From Aquamicrobium sp. (GTDB lineage Bacteria > Pseudomonadota > Alphaproteobacteria > Rhizobiales > Rhizobiaceae): a stretch of DNA of 64,000 nt. Shown piece after piece: positions 1 to 8,089 of this stretch (the stretch's first letter is position 1; each line of letters starts with the position of its first letter). The stretch spans positions 124,001-188,000 of the forward strand of contig NZ_JAMLIE010000001.1 of assembly GCF_023954335.1 (NCBI RefSeq), in the 5' to 3' direction. The position numbers were made by a program, and so were the translations under genes. The notes beneath the pieces are model-generated. The model worked only from the letters and a program-made list of their open reading frames with translations. It searched no databases and was not told where the DNA came from.

Positions 1-1448
1 TGGTCGAGCGGGTTGCCCGGCCGGTCGAACGACACGTCCGCGGGCAGCAGCACCGGCAGCTGGTCGGCCGGCACCGGCACCGCGCCGCAGGAATCGCAAT
101 GGATCACCGGGATCGGGCAGCCCCAGTAGCGCTGGCGCGAGATCAGCCAGTCGCGCAGGCGGAACTGCACCTTGCGCTGCGCCTGCGGCCGCCCCGAAAG
201 GTCGGTCGCCTCCAGCCGCTTCGCCACCTCGTCGAAGGCCGCCTTCGGCCGCATCCCGTCGAGAAAGCGCGAATTGATCATCACGCCGTCGTCGGTATAG
301 GCCTCGTCCGTCACCATGAACGTCGCGGCGTCCGCCCCGTCGGGCATCACCACCGGCACCACGGGCAGGGCGTACTTGTTGGCGAAGTCGAGGTCGCGCT
401 GGTCGCCCGAGGGGCAGCCGAAGATCGCGCCGGTGCCGTATTCCATCAGGACGAAATTGGCGACGTAGACCGGCAGCGTCCAGTTCTCGTCGAACGGGTG
501 GACGACGCGGATGCCGGTGTCGAAGCCCTGCTTCTCGGCGGTCTCGAGATCGGCCGCCGAGGTGCCGCGCTGGCGGATCTCCTCGATGAAGGCGCCGAGC
601 GCCGGGTTGTTGGCCGCCGCCTTCTTCGCCAGCGGATGATCGGCGGCGATGGCCATGAACGAGGCGCCGAACAGTGTGTCGGGCCGCGTCGTATAGACTT
701 CCAGCTCGCTCTCGCCCTCCGGCGTGGTCGCCGGGTCGAGCTTCCAGCGGATCTGCAACCCTTCCGAGCGGCCGATCCAGTTGGCCTGCATCAGCTTGAC
801 CTTGTCCGGCCAGCGAGGAAGCGTCTCCAGCCCGTCGAGCAGGTCCTGCGCCCGCGAGGTGATCTTGAGGAACCATTGCGTCAGGTCGCGCTGCTCGACG
901 AGCGCGCCGGAGCGCCAGCCGCGCCCGTCGATCACCTGCTCGTTGGCGAGCACGGTCATGTCTTCCGGGTCCCAGTTGACCTTGGCCGCCTTGCGCTCGA
1001 CCAGCCCCGCCTGCCAGAAATCGAGGAACATCTTCTGCTGGTGGCGATAATAGGTCGGGTCGCAGGTAGCGAATTCGCGGTCCCAGTCGAGCGACAGGCC
1101 CATCGTCTTCAGCTGGCCCTTCATCGTCGCGATGTTGGCATAGGTCCAGTCGCGCGGATTGACCTTGTTGTCGCGCGCCGCGTTCTCTGCCGGCAGGCCG
1201 AAGGCGTCCCAGCCCATCGGGTGCAGCACGTTGAAGCCTTTCGCCCGCTTGTAGCGCGCCACCACGTCGCCCATCGTGTAGTTGCGCACATGGCCCATAT
1301 GGATGCGGCCCGACGGATAGGGGAACATCTCGAGCACGTAGTATTTCGGGCGCGGGTCGTCGTTGCGGGTCGCAAAGAGCTTCGCGTCCTCCCAGGCCTT
1401 CTGCCATTTCGGTTCGGATGCGCGGGGATCGTAACGTTCGGTTGCCAT
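1..1448 (-). CDS. leuS: Leucyl-tRNA synthetase, 5' part (runs off the left edge)
   Basis: Class I aminoacyl-tRNA synthetase that charges tRNA-Leu with leucine in the cytoplasm. About 482 N-terminal codons are present; the C-terminal part lies beyond base 1. The start ATG (complement of 1446-1448) opens a protein beginning MATERYDPR. The class I nucleotide-binding segment reads FPYPSGRIHMGHVRNY, the leucyl version of the HIGH motif. Further on, RPDTLFGASFMAIAADHPL and the stretch around GCPSGDQRD belong to the editing (CP1) domain. The KMSKS loop and anticodon domain are missing because of the window edge. A divergent yggS gene starts 89 bases away. The large plus-strand open frame over this region is an antisense shadow. 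Confidence 0.97.
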   Translation of the reverse strand, partial: MATERYDPRASEPKWQKAWEDAKLFATRNDDPRPKYYVLEMFPYPSGRIHMGHVRNYTMGDVVARYKRAKGFNVLHPMGWDAFGLPAENAARDNKVNPRDWTYANIATMKGQLKTMGLSLDWDREFATCDPTYYRHQQKMFLDFWQAGLVERKAAKVNWDPEDMTVLANEQVIDGRGWRSGALVEQRDLTQWFLKITSRAQDLLDGLETLPRWPDKVKLMQANWIGRSEGLQIRWKLDPATTPEGESELEVYTTRPDTLFGASFMAIAADHPLAKKAAANNPALGAFIEEIRQRGTSAADLETAEKQGFDTGIRVVHPFDENWTLPVYVANFVLMEYGTGAIFGCPSGDQRDLDFANKYALPVVPVVMPDGADAATFMVTDEAYTDDGVMINSRFLDGMRPKAAFDEVAKRLEATDLSGRPQAQRKVQFRLRDWLISRQRYWGCPIPVIHCDSCGAVPVPADQLPVLLPADVSFDRPGNPLD

Positions 1449-1536
1449 GACCGCTTTTTCACTTAAGAACGGTGGGAAATTCGCCGGGCGGACCTTCACC
1501 ATGGTTTGTCGGGGGCGTCAACTCCGGAGGGTCGAA

Positions 1537-2199
1537 ATGACGGATGCGGTGGCGCGGCTCGCCGAGGTTCGGGCCAATATCGCGAAAGCGGAGAAGGAAG
1601 CCGGCCGGCCGGCCGGCGCGGTGACGCTCGTCGCCGTGTCGAAGACCTTCGACGCCGACGCCATCCGCCCGGTGATCGCCGCCGGCCAGCGCGTCTTCGG
1701 CGAGAACCGGGTTCAGGAGGCGACGGCCAAATGGCCGGCGCTGAAGCAGGAGACCCCCGGCATCGAGCTCAGGCTGATCGGCCCGCTGCAATCCAACAAG
1801 GCGAAGGAGGCCGTCGCCCTGTTCGACGTCATCGAGACGGTGGACCGCGAGAAGATCGCCGCCGAGCTGGCGAAGGAGAGCGGCAAGCAGGGCAGGGCGC
1901 CGCGCCTCTACGTGCAGGTCAACACCGGGCTGGAGCCGCAGAAGGCGGGCATCGACCCGCGCGAGGCCGCCGCCTTCGTCGCCCGCTGCCGCGACGTCCA
2001 CGGCCTCTCCATCGAGGGGCTGATGTGCATCCCGCCTGCGGACGAGAACCCCGGCCCGCATTTCGCGCTGCTGGAGAAGCTCGCGCGCGAGGCGGGCGTG
2101 GAAAAGCTCTCCATGGGCATGTCGGGCGACTACGAGACGGCCGTCCGCTTCGGCGCCACCGGCGTGCGCGTCGGCTCCGCGATCTTCGGCAGCCGCTGA
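1537..2199 (+). CDS. yggS: YggS/PROSC-family pyridoxal-phosphate homeostasis protein
   Basis: A 220-residue single-domain PLP-binding protein of the YggS/PLPBP family, which buffers free pyridoxal phosphate and affects amino-acid balance; no enzymatic activity is established for the family. The PLP lysine sits in VAVSKTF near the N-terminus. The family signatures GENRVQE, LIGPLQSNK and SMGMSGDYETAV are all present. The ATG at 1537 is chosen because GGAGG lies at 1526-1530 and the product then has the usual family length. An upstream in-frame ATG at 1447 would add 30 residues with no family similarity. It is transcribed divergently from leuS. Confidence 0.95.
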   Translation: MTDAVARLAEVRANIAKAEKEAGRPAGAVTLVAVSKTFDADAIRPVIAAGQRVFGENRVQEATAKWPALKQETPGIELRLIGPLQSNKAKEAVALFDVIETVDREKIAAELAKESGKQGRAPRLYVQVNTGLEPQKAGIDPREAAAFVARCRDVHGLSIEGLMCIPPADENPGPHFALLEKLAREAGVEKLSMGMSGDYETAVRFGATGVRVGSAIFGSR

Positions 2200-2205
2200 G
2201 CCCCG

Positions 2206-3615
2206 CTACCTGATCAGCGCCAGCCGCTCGATGTTGCGGACGATGTCCTTGAAGGCCGTCTTCAGCTCCTCGCCGGTCGCCGCGTCGTAGAAATGCTTCG
2301 TCAGCGGCGTGTCGGGCGAGGCGCAGTCCGCCAGCACCTTTCGCGCGGCGGCGCTCTCGCCGGAAGGCAGCGCGAAGCCGATGGTGAAGATCTCGATGCC
2401 GTCCTTCTTCATCGCCGCGCACACGCTCCTGGCGTTGTTCGGCGACCGTGTCGTCTGCTTGTTCGTGTCCTTCTCGTCCGTCACTTCCGGGAAGGCCGTG
2501 TTGAACTCGCCGTCGGTCATCAGGATGGCGATCTTGGCGATCTTTTCGGGGTCGACATCGGCAGGCCCGGCGCCCAGCCCGGCGCCGGAGACGGTGCTGC
2601 GCCATTTCGGCGACAGCATGTAATAGCCCCACTGCGCCGCGATGCCGCCGGCCGTGTAGCCGCTGGCCTTGAAGCCGTCGATCGCCGTGTCGAGCTTGCT
2701 CTTGTCCGACGTCAGCGGCAGGAGGCTGGCGGATGGGCACGAGCCGAGGCGCTCGTCACGATTGACCAGCGCCTTGTACTGGTATGCCGTCGTCTTGCCG
2801 TTCTTGCCCTTGGTGAAATGCTCGCGAAGCTCGTCCGGCCCGGCATCTGAGAAATCCGCCTTGCCGTCCTGGAGCTTGCGCTCGGTGGCGCAATGATCCT
2901 TGAGCTTAGACGGACGGGCCCAGTTCGGGGGCGGCACCGGCCCGTTGCCGGCCTCCTGGAACACGACGGTCCCCGCCAGCTCCTTGCCGACATTGACCGC
3001 CTCGGCATACGGCACCAGCGCCACGCGCACCCGGTCCGGGCTGTGCCTGTTGCCCTCGAGCAGCGCCTCGACCGCGCTCTTTGCGGCATCCTTGAGGTCG
3101 CCGATCTTGTCGGTCTTGCCCTTCTTCGCCATCGAGCCCGTCACGTCGAGCATCATCGCCACCTCGATCCTGCGGTCGGAATAGCGGGCCGCCGATTCGG
3201 TGGTGATCGTCTGGACGGCGGCGGCGCCGAACAGCGGGAAGGCGATATCGACGACGACGCTCGCCTGCGCCTCCACCGTCTTCCGGTGCTTGTCGAGGAC
3301 CACGCTGTCGAGCGTCAGCCTGTCGAGCCGGGAGAAGCCGCGGACGCCGTTGGCGAACAGGAACGCCTCGAGGCTGGCGCGCGCGTCCTGTTCCTTGATG
3401 ACGCCGGTGGTCAGGTCGCGCGCCGTCGAGGTGACGGCCGAATCGAGCGCGGCCAGAAGGTTCGAGCGCGCGTTGGACATCTGCGCGACGTTGATGCCGA
3501 AGCCGGCCCCGAGCAGCAGCACCGGCGCCAGCACCGCCATCATCATCCCGAAATTGCCGCGCCTGTCGCGCCCGAAGCGCCGCGCCGCCTCGCTGAAAGC
3601 CGGTTTCGCCGCCAT
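2206..3615 (-). CDS. TadG-like pilus-associated protein with von Willebrand A domain
   Basis: A 469-residue protein with the layout of TadG/TadE-like Flp-pilus assembly proteins. Residues 14-45 hold a short basic stretch (FGRDRRGNFG) followed by one hydrophobic segment, the prepilin-like anchor of this group. A von Willebrand A domain starts near residue 150, with the MIDAS-type motif DVTGS at 157-161 and later ILMTDGEFNTAFP. The body should therefore be periplasmic and may bind a metal-dependent partner. The ATG at 3615 places the anchor near the N-terminus; a longer frame reaches 3849 but would cross the 3671-3714 hairpin. No other tad genes are nearby, so its pilus role is inferred. It ends 6 bases from the convergent yggS. 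Confidence 0.85.
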   Translation of the reverse strand: MAAKPAFSEAARRFGRDRRGNFGMMMAVLAPVLLLGAGFGINVAQMSNARSNLLAALDSAVTSTARDLTTGVIKEQDARASLEAFLFANGVRGFSRLDRLTLDSVVLDKHRKTVEAQASVVVDIAFPLFGAAAVQTITTESAARYSDRRIEVAMMLDVTGSMAKKGKTDKIGDLKDAAKSAVEALLEGNRHSPDRVRVALVPYAEAVNVGKELAGTVVFQEAGNGPVPPPNWARPSKLKDHCATERKLQDGKADFSDAGPDELREHFTKGKNGKTTAYQYKALVNRDERLGSCPSASLLPLTSDKSKLDTAIDGFKASGYTAGGIAAQWGYYMLSPKWRSTVSGAGLGAGPADVDPEKIAKIAILMTDGEFNTAFPEVTDEKDTNKQTTRSPNNARSVCAAMKKDGIEIFTIGFALPSGESAAARKVLADCASPDTPLTKHFYDAATGEELKTAFKDIVRNIERLALIR

Positions 3616-3670
3616 CGCCCGTCTCCATCTGCACCAGGTTGACCCGTTGGCGGGGGAGATGCAGATGGCG

Positions 3671-3714
3671 GGCCGTTCCGCCGTCCGGCGGGCGCGCCGG
3701 ACGGCGGAACGGCC
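3671..3714. repeat. Perfect 20-bp inverted repeat (4-base loop)
   Basis: Bases 3671-3690 and 3695-3714 are exact reverse complements, separated by GGCG. The arm begins GGCCGTTCCGCCG. It lies between the decayed nuclease gene and the tadG-like gene, both read on the minus strand. No T-run follows it on the minus strand; on the plus strand five T follow after 12 bases. It could be a terminator, an mRNA-stabilising hairpin, or one copy of a dispersed palindromic repeat. No second copy was seen in this window. Confidence 0.85.
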
Positions 3715-3811
3715 GGAATCACAGGGCTTTTTCGGCGGCCATGGTTGCCGAAAGATGAACGCGAGCGGGCATTTCCTGCCCGTGCCGGGGCCGGTGTTCC
3801 GGAACGGCACA

Positions 3812-4312
3812 TCAGGGCCGGCACATCGTCTGTCTCGTTTTGCCGCCATAGGCGCGCACCGCGCCGAGGCGCCGCATCGCCGGCCCGATCGCCGTGCCGC
3901 CGGCGGTCGTCACGTCGGCGAGCACCCGCCCGTAATATTTGTCGCCGCCGATATTGCTGACCGTGACCGGGCCGTCGCCGAGCAGCCGGCCGAGCATTGC
4001 CCGCGCCTTTTTCGCCGCCGCCCGCTCCGCCGCGCAGCGGCTGCGGATCTCGGGCGCGTCGATGCCGCGGATGCGCACCGACACCGTCACCGCATGCCCC
4101 GGCCAGACCCTCGCCTCGGCGACGCGCAGCACCTTCGTCTCCACCGGCCCGGAGACGGTGCCGGCGGGGCATTCATAGGCCGGCGCAAGAAGCGTCGGGA
4201 GTAACCCGCTATTCGGCGGGCTTCTTCTCTGGTTGCGGCTCCTTGCGCTTCGTCGAATCTTGTTTAGGCTTCGGCGGTTGTGAGAGCGTGACACAATACG
4301 TCGTCGCGGCAT
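3812..4312 (-). pseudogene. Thermonuclease-like (SNase) gene, 5'-truncated, probably inactive
   Basis: Similarity to staphylococcal-nuclease-like secreted proteins begins only around LLPTLLAPAYECP (near 4204), which looks like the end of a signal peptide, and continues through VRIRGIDAPE and DKYYGRVLA to the C-terminus. The arginine, aspartate and glutamate equivalent to nuclease R35, D40 and E43 (in IRGIDAPE) and R87 (in YGRV) are present. The segment that normally carries DGDT, with the calcium-binding D21, is missing: the sequence jumps from KVLRV to AEARVWP. The frame stays open to an ATG at 4312, but those first ~35 residues are arginine-rich, lack a signal sequence and lie in the low-GC patch. 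I read this as a gene whose 5' end was lost at the patch boundary. Confidence 0.7.
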
Positions 4313-4361
4313 TTCTCGACGCTCTTATTAGCAGTCAGCTTGTTGGATATCTAAGTACGCA

Positions 4362-5153
4362 ATGGATGAATTAGATCAGCTGCCCATGATTGATATGCAA
4401 GGACTTCCCGAAAATGAACGGGAAAAGGCTTGGCTAATCACGACACATGCTATGAAGCTCAAATCCTACATAGACCAAGCCCAAAATGCCCTCGATCTTG
4501 TTGCTTTTGCGGAACGTGAACTCATAGCGATTCGCCAAAGAACGAGTGAGCTTCTCCGGCAGCATGATCCGATATCAATCCGCCAAGAGATGGACCAGTT
4601 AAGCGCAGCGAGAACCACTCTTGCGGGTTGGACAATGTTGGCCGGCAGAGACGCTGGCATGACCGTTTATCATTTCGCGGAAGCAATGGAGGCCGCAAAG
4701 GCCATGGTTCGCGAATGCCCCACACTAAAGGCGACTATTGACTGGAAGTCGGTTAGGAGCGTTCAGAAGGTATTCTCTGCGGATTTCCCTCAATACGAGA
4801 ACTTTCGACACGCTATCGCTCACGATGCCCAGCTCACCGACTCCCCTAAGAGCAGCGAGAGGAATTCTCATTCTGGTTATTATGACGATGGTCACGTGAG
4901 GATGGAAGGCAATGTGAGCGGCGTAAGGATAACCGGCAATATTGGGGGCGCCGCAACGGTTACCATCAAGGGGCAAATCTTGAAACTAGACCTATCCCCT
5001 GGTTTGGTTGCCAATCTAAAAAAGACAGCCATCAATTTTTGGGCATGTTTTAAAGAAGCCGAACGCATCACTCGGGAGGCGGCGGCAAAAGCGCGGACGG
5101 AAGCTGCCGCTGCAAGGCAGCAAGAACACCGCCCACCACAGCAAGAAGATTGA
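4362..5153 (+). CDS. Low-GC orphan gene with HEPN-like Rx4H motif
   Basis: A 263-residue predicted soluble protein that I cannot assign to a named family. Its base composition (roughly half GC) and codon use differ sharply from all neighbours, so it was probably acquired by transfer. Residues 25-115 look mainly helical. The sequence FRHAIAHD at 148-155 fits the R-polar-x3-H signature of HEPN domains, often found in RNase toxins and defence proteins; this is a motif match only. Residues 175-200 are rich in G, V and T and look like beta-strands. The C-terminus is a charged Ala/Glu/Arg helix. No clear ribosome-binding site precedes ATG 4362; ATG 4389 is an alternative start. There is no partner antitoxin or integrase beside it. 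Confidence 0.7.
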   Translation: MDELDQLPMIDMQGLPENEREKAWLITTHAMKLKSYIDQAQNALDLVAFAERELIAIRQRTSELLRQHDPISIRQEMDQLSAARTTLAGWTMLAGRDAGMTVYHFAEAMEAAKAMVRECPTLKATIDWKSVRSVQKVFSADFPQYENFRHAIAHDAQLTDSPKSSERNSHSGYYDDGHVRMEGNVSGVRITGNIGGAATVTIKGQILKLDLSPGLVANLKKTAINFWACFKEAERITREAAAKARTEAAAARQQEHRPPQQED

Positions 5154-5208
5154 CTTGCCATCTATCGTGACTTGGAAGCCGAGGCTGTGCCCGTTGTCGG
5201 CAAGCGGC

Positions 5209-5430
5209 TCAGAAGTCGCAGGCGATGCCCTTCACTTCCCAGTCGCCGTAGCGGGCCGGGTCGTTGCCGCCGCGCCCGCCCGTCTCCTTCGGCAGCGCCG
5301 CCTCGCGGGCAAGCGCCTCGGCGCGCCGGGCCTCGGCCTCGGCGAGCGCCCGCGCGGCGGCGGGGGAAAGCGCCGGGCGCGGAGGCTCTGGCGCTTCGTT
5401 GGCGGTGTCGATTCGGGTCGTGTGGTCCAT
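5209..5430 (-). CDS. DUF1674 protein, SDHAF4-like succinate dehydrogenase assembly factor
   Basis: A 73-residue protein with the conserved C-terminal block of DUF1674: PKETGGRGGNDPARYGDWEV followed by KGIACDF. This family is related to mitochondrial SDHAF4, which helps assemble flavinylated SdhA; that role in bacteria is by homology. The N-terminal half is a low-complexity Ala/Glu/Arg segment, as is usual. ATG 5430 is chosen because it gives the family's length; an in-frame ATG at 5529 would run through the htpX promoter region. It is divergent from htpX, an arrangement often seen in Rhizobiales. Confidence 0.88.
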   Translation of the reverse strand: MDHTTRIDTANEAPEPPRPALSPAAARALAEAEARRAEALAREAALPKETGGRGGNDPARYGDWEVKGIACDF

Positions 5431-5462
5431 CGTCGTTCCAGGAGGCCGCTCTTGCGGGAATT

Positions 5463-5495
5463 GTTGAATTTGCGGCGATCTCTCCCCATCATATA
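5463..5495 (+). promoter_or_regulatory. Candidate heat-shock (sigma-32) promoter of htpX
   Basis: GTTGAA at 5463-5468 and CCCCAT at 5484-5489, followed by CATAT, are 15 bases apart. This resembles the sigma-32 pattern CTTGAA/CCCCAT. It lies about 55 bases before the htpX start, and HtpX is a known heat-shock-type protease. Match judged by eye. Confidence 0.45.
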
Positions 5496-5549
5496 GGCGT
5501 TTGCCGGCGGGATCGACCCGGCGCGGCATTTTGGGAAACGGAGTTCCGG

Positions 5550-6629
5550 ATGAACGTCATCCGCACGGCAATGCTTCTGGCGCTGATGACGGCGCTGTTC
5601 ATGGGCGTCGGCTACCTGATCGGCGGCGAAAGCGGCATGCTGATCGCCTTCGCCATCGCCGCGGCCATGAACCTGTTCTCCTACTGGAACGGCGACAAGA
5701 TGGTGCTGCGCATGCACCGCGCCGTCGAGGTCGACGAACGCAGCGCCCCCGAATTCTTCGGCATCGTCAAGGCGCTGGCGGAGCGTGCCGGCCTGCCGAT
5801 GCCGCGCGTATATCTCATCGACACGCCGCAGCCCAACGCCTTCGCCACCGGCCGCAACCCGCAGAACGCAGCCGTCGCCGCCACCACCGGCCTGCTCCAG
5901 CGCCTCTCCCACGAGGAGGTCGCGGGCGTGATGGCGCATGAGCTTGCCCATGTGCAGAACCGCGACACGCTGACCATGACCATCACCGCGACGCTGGCCG
6001 GCGCGATCTCGATGCTCGGCAATTTCGCCTTCTTCATGGGCGGCAGCCGCGACAACAACAACGGCAATCCGCTCGGCATCATCGGCGTCCTCGTCGCGAT
6101 CATCGTCGCGCCGCTCGCCGCGATGATCGTGCAGATGGCGATCAGCCGCACCCGCGAATACGCCGCCGACCGGCGCGGCGCGGAGATCTGCGGCCAGCCG
6201 CTCTGGCTCGCCTCGGCGCTCGGCAAGATCGCCCGCACCGCGCAGGCGGTCCACAATCCCGACGCCGAGCGCAACCCGGCCACCGCCCATCTCTTCATCA
6301 TCAACCCGCTGTCGGGCGAGCGGATGGACAATCTGTTCTCGACCCACCCCAACACGGAAAACCGCATCGCCGCGCTGCAGCGCATCGAGCATGAGTTCCG
6401 CGGCAATGGCAGCGGCGGCGGCGGCAATGTCCCGCGCAGCGCGCCGCAGCGCCCGCAGCCCGAGGAGCCCGCCCGGCCGCAGCGCCCGGCCGCGCCCGAA
6501 GCCTCCGGCCCGTGGGGCGAGAGAGGCGGCGAGCGGACGGCCGAGCCGCCGCGCCAGCCCGAACCGAAGCCCGAGACCGGCAATCCGTGGGGCCGCAGCC
6601 CCACCGGCCCGAAAAGCGGCCGCCGGTGA
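5550..6629 (+). CDS. htpX: HtpX zinc metalloprotease
   Basis: An M48B inner-membrane protease (359 residues) that degrades misfolded membrane proteins, working alongside FtsH. Two N-terminal membrane segments span residues 6-45. The zinc-binding site is HELAH at 130-134 within VAGVMAHELAHVQNRDTL. The third ligand is probably the glutamate in REYAADRRGAE. Two more hydrophobic segments lie between them. The C-terminal ~80 residues form a Pro/Arg/Glu-rich tail longer than in E. coli HtpX. ATG 5550 is chosen because the membrane segment then starts at the N-terminus. The stop overlaps the rsmB start (GTGA at 6626-6629), so the two are probably translationally coupled. Confidence 0.95.
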   Translation: MNVIRTAMLLALMTALFMGVGYLIGGESGMLIAFAIAAAMNLFSYWNGDKMVLRMHRAVEVDERSAPEFFGIVKALAERAGLPMPRVYLIDTPQPNAFATGRNPQNAAVAATTGLLQRLSHEEVAGVMAHELAHVQNRDTLTMTITATLAGAISMLGNFAFFMGGSRDNNNGNPLGIIGVLVAIIVAPLAAMIVQMAISRTREYAADRRGAEICGQPLWLASALGKIARTAQAVHNPDAERNPATAHLFIINPLSGERMDNLFSTHPNTENRIAALQRIEHEFRGNGSGGGGNVPRSAPQRPQPEEPARPQRPAAPEASGPWGERGGERTAEPPRQPEPKPETGNPWGRSPTGPKSGRR

Positions 6630-7981
6630 CAGCCAAAGCGATATCCGCCGCGGCAAGGCTCGTGACGCCCGGCCTTGCCGCGCGCAAGGCGGCGGCCCGG
6701 CTTCTCGCCGCGGTCGTCGACGCCCGGACCCCGCTCGACGGCCTGACCGATCACGATCACGGCCACCCGCAGTTCCGCGCGCTGGAGCCGCGCGACCGGG
6801 CGCTGGTGCGCGCCATCCTGACCACAGCGCTGCGCTTCCGCCGCACCATCGAGGCCATGATCGGCGCAAGGCTGGAGCGGCCGCTGCCGGCCAACGCCCA
6901 TGCGCTGTCGCACATCCTCCATGTCGCGGCGGCGCAGATCCTCTTCCTCGACGTGCCGGACAGCGCCGCCGTCGACCTTGCCGTCACCCACGCCAAGGAC
7001 GACCCGCGCACCGCGCGCTTTTCCGCCCTCGTCAACGGCGTGCTGCGCGAGATCGCCCGGCGCAAGGAGCGTGCCCTGCCGGCAGCGCTGGCGAAGACTG
7101 TCGACGCACCCGACTGGTTCGCGCGGAGCCTCGAGGCCGCCTATGGCGAGGCGCCGGCGGGCGAGATCCTCGCCGCCCACCGGCTGGAGCCGGCCATCGA
7201 CCTCACAGTCAAGTCCGACGCGCCGGGCTGGGCGGAGCGCCTCGACGGCATCGTGCTGCCGACGGGGAGCGTCAGGCTCGAGCGCCTGCCCGGCCCGCTG
7301 ACCGAGCTGCCGGGCTTCGCCGAGGGCAAATGGTGGGTGCAGGACGCCGCCGCCGCGCTGCCGGCGCGCCTGCTCGGTGGCATCGCCGGCCTTCGCGTCG
7401 CCGATCTGTGCGCCGCCCCCGGCGGCAAGACCGCCCAGCTCGCCTCGGCAGGCGCAAGCGTCACCGCGCTCGAAATCTCCCCCAACCGGATAAAGCGCCT
7501 GCGCGCCAATCTCGACCGGCTGAAGCTCGATGCGGAGATCGTTGAGGGCGATCTCTTCGCCTTCGCGCCGGACGCGCCGTTCGACGCGGTGCTGCTCGAC
7601 GCGCCCTGCTCCTCCACCGGCACGGTGCGGCGCCATCCCGACGTGCCGTGGACCAAAAGCGTGGAGGACGTGGAAAAGCTCGCCGGCCTTCAGGCGCGCA
7701 TGCTCGCCCACGCCGCGACGCTGTTAAGGCCCGGCGGACGGCTCGTCTTCTCCAACTGCTCGCTGGAGCGGGGCGAGGGCGAGGCGCTTCTTTCCGCCTT
7801 CCTCGCCGACAATCCACAGATTGTTGCCGATCCGGTCAGGCCGGGCGAATTCCCGTTCCTCGATCCGTTCCTGACCGGGCACGGCTGGGTCCGCACCACG
7901 CCGGCCGGGCTGAAGCTGGCGACGCCGGCGCTTTCCGGCCTCGACGGCTTCTTCGCCGCACGGCTGCGCCGGCGGGACTGA
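6626..7981 (+). CDS. rsmB: 16S rRNA (cytosine-967-C5)-methyltransferase RsmB
   Basis: A 451-residue RsmB/NOP2 family enzyme that uses S-adenosylmethionine to methylate C967 of 16S rRNA. The N-terminal ~150 residues are the helical NusB-like RNA-binding domain. The C-terminal Rossmann domain has the SAM-binding motif VADLCAAPGGKTAQL. It also has the two catalytic-cysteine regions of m5C enzymes: DAPCSSTGTVRRHPDV (motif IV) and SNCSLERGEGE (motif VI). It starts at GTG 6626, overlapping the htpX stop by four bases. Confidence 0.94.
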   Translation: MTAKAISAAARLVTPGLAARKAAARLLAAVVDARTPLDGLTDHDHGHPQFRALEPRDRALVRAILTTALRFRRTIEAMIGARLERPLPANAHALSHILHVAAAQILFLDVPDSAAVDLAVTHAKDDPRTARFSALVNGVLREIARRKERALPAALAKTVDAPDWFARSLEAAYGEAPAGEILAAHRLEPAIDLTVKSDAPGWAERLDGIVLPTGSVRLERLPGPLTELPGFAEGKWWVQDAAAALPARLLGGIAGLRVADLCAAPGGKTAQLASAGASVTALEISPNRIKRLRANLDRLKLDAEIVEGDLFAFAPDAPFDAVLLDAPCSSTGTVRRHPDVPWTKSVEDVEKLAGLQARMLAHAATLLRPGGRLVFSNCSLERGEGEALLSAFLADNPQIVADPVRPGEFPFLDPFLTGHGWVRTTPAGLKLATPALSGLDGFFAARLRRRD

Positions 7982-7989
7982 CGTTCCCG

Positions 7990-8011
7990 GGAATGCGCCC
8001 CGGCGCATTCC
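7990..8011 (+). terminator. Hairpin after rsmB
   Basis: GGAATGCGCC (7990-7999) and GGCGCATTCC (8002-8011) are exact reverse complements. It lies 8 bases after the rsmB stop. There is no T-run, so it may only protect the transcript end. Confidence 0.4.
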
Positions 8012-8089
8012 GTCGTTCCCACAATGCCTTGACTCGCCTAAGTTAATCCTGCCGTTGCCAGCCGGGGGGCGATTCGGAGGCAGATCGAC

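Noticed and set aside
4362..5153. Toxin-antitoxin pair in the low-GC patch
   Set aside because: Only one credible gene is present; no antitoxin-sized partner with a ribosome-binding site was found next to it.
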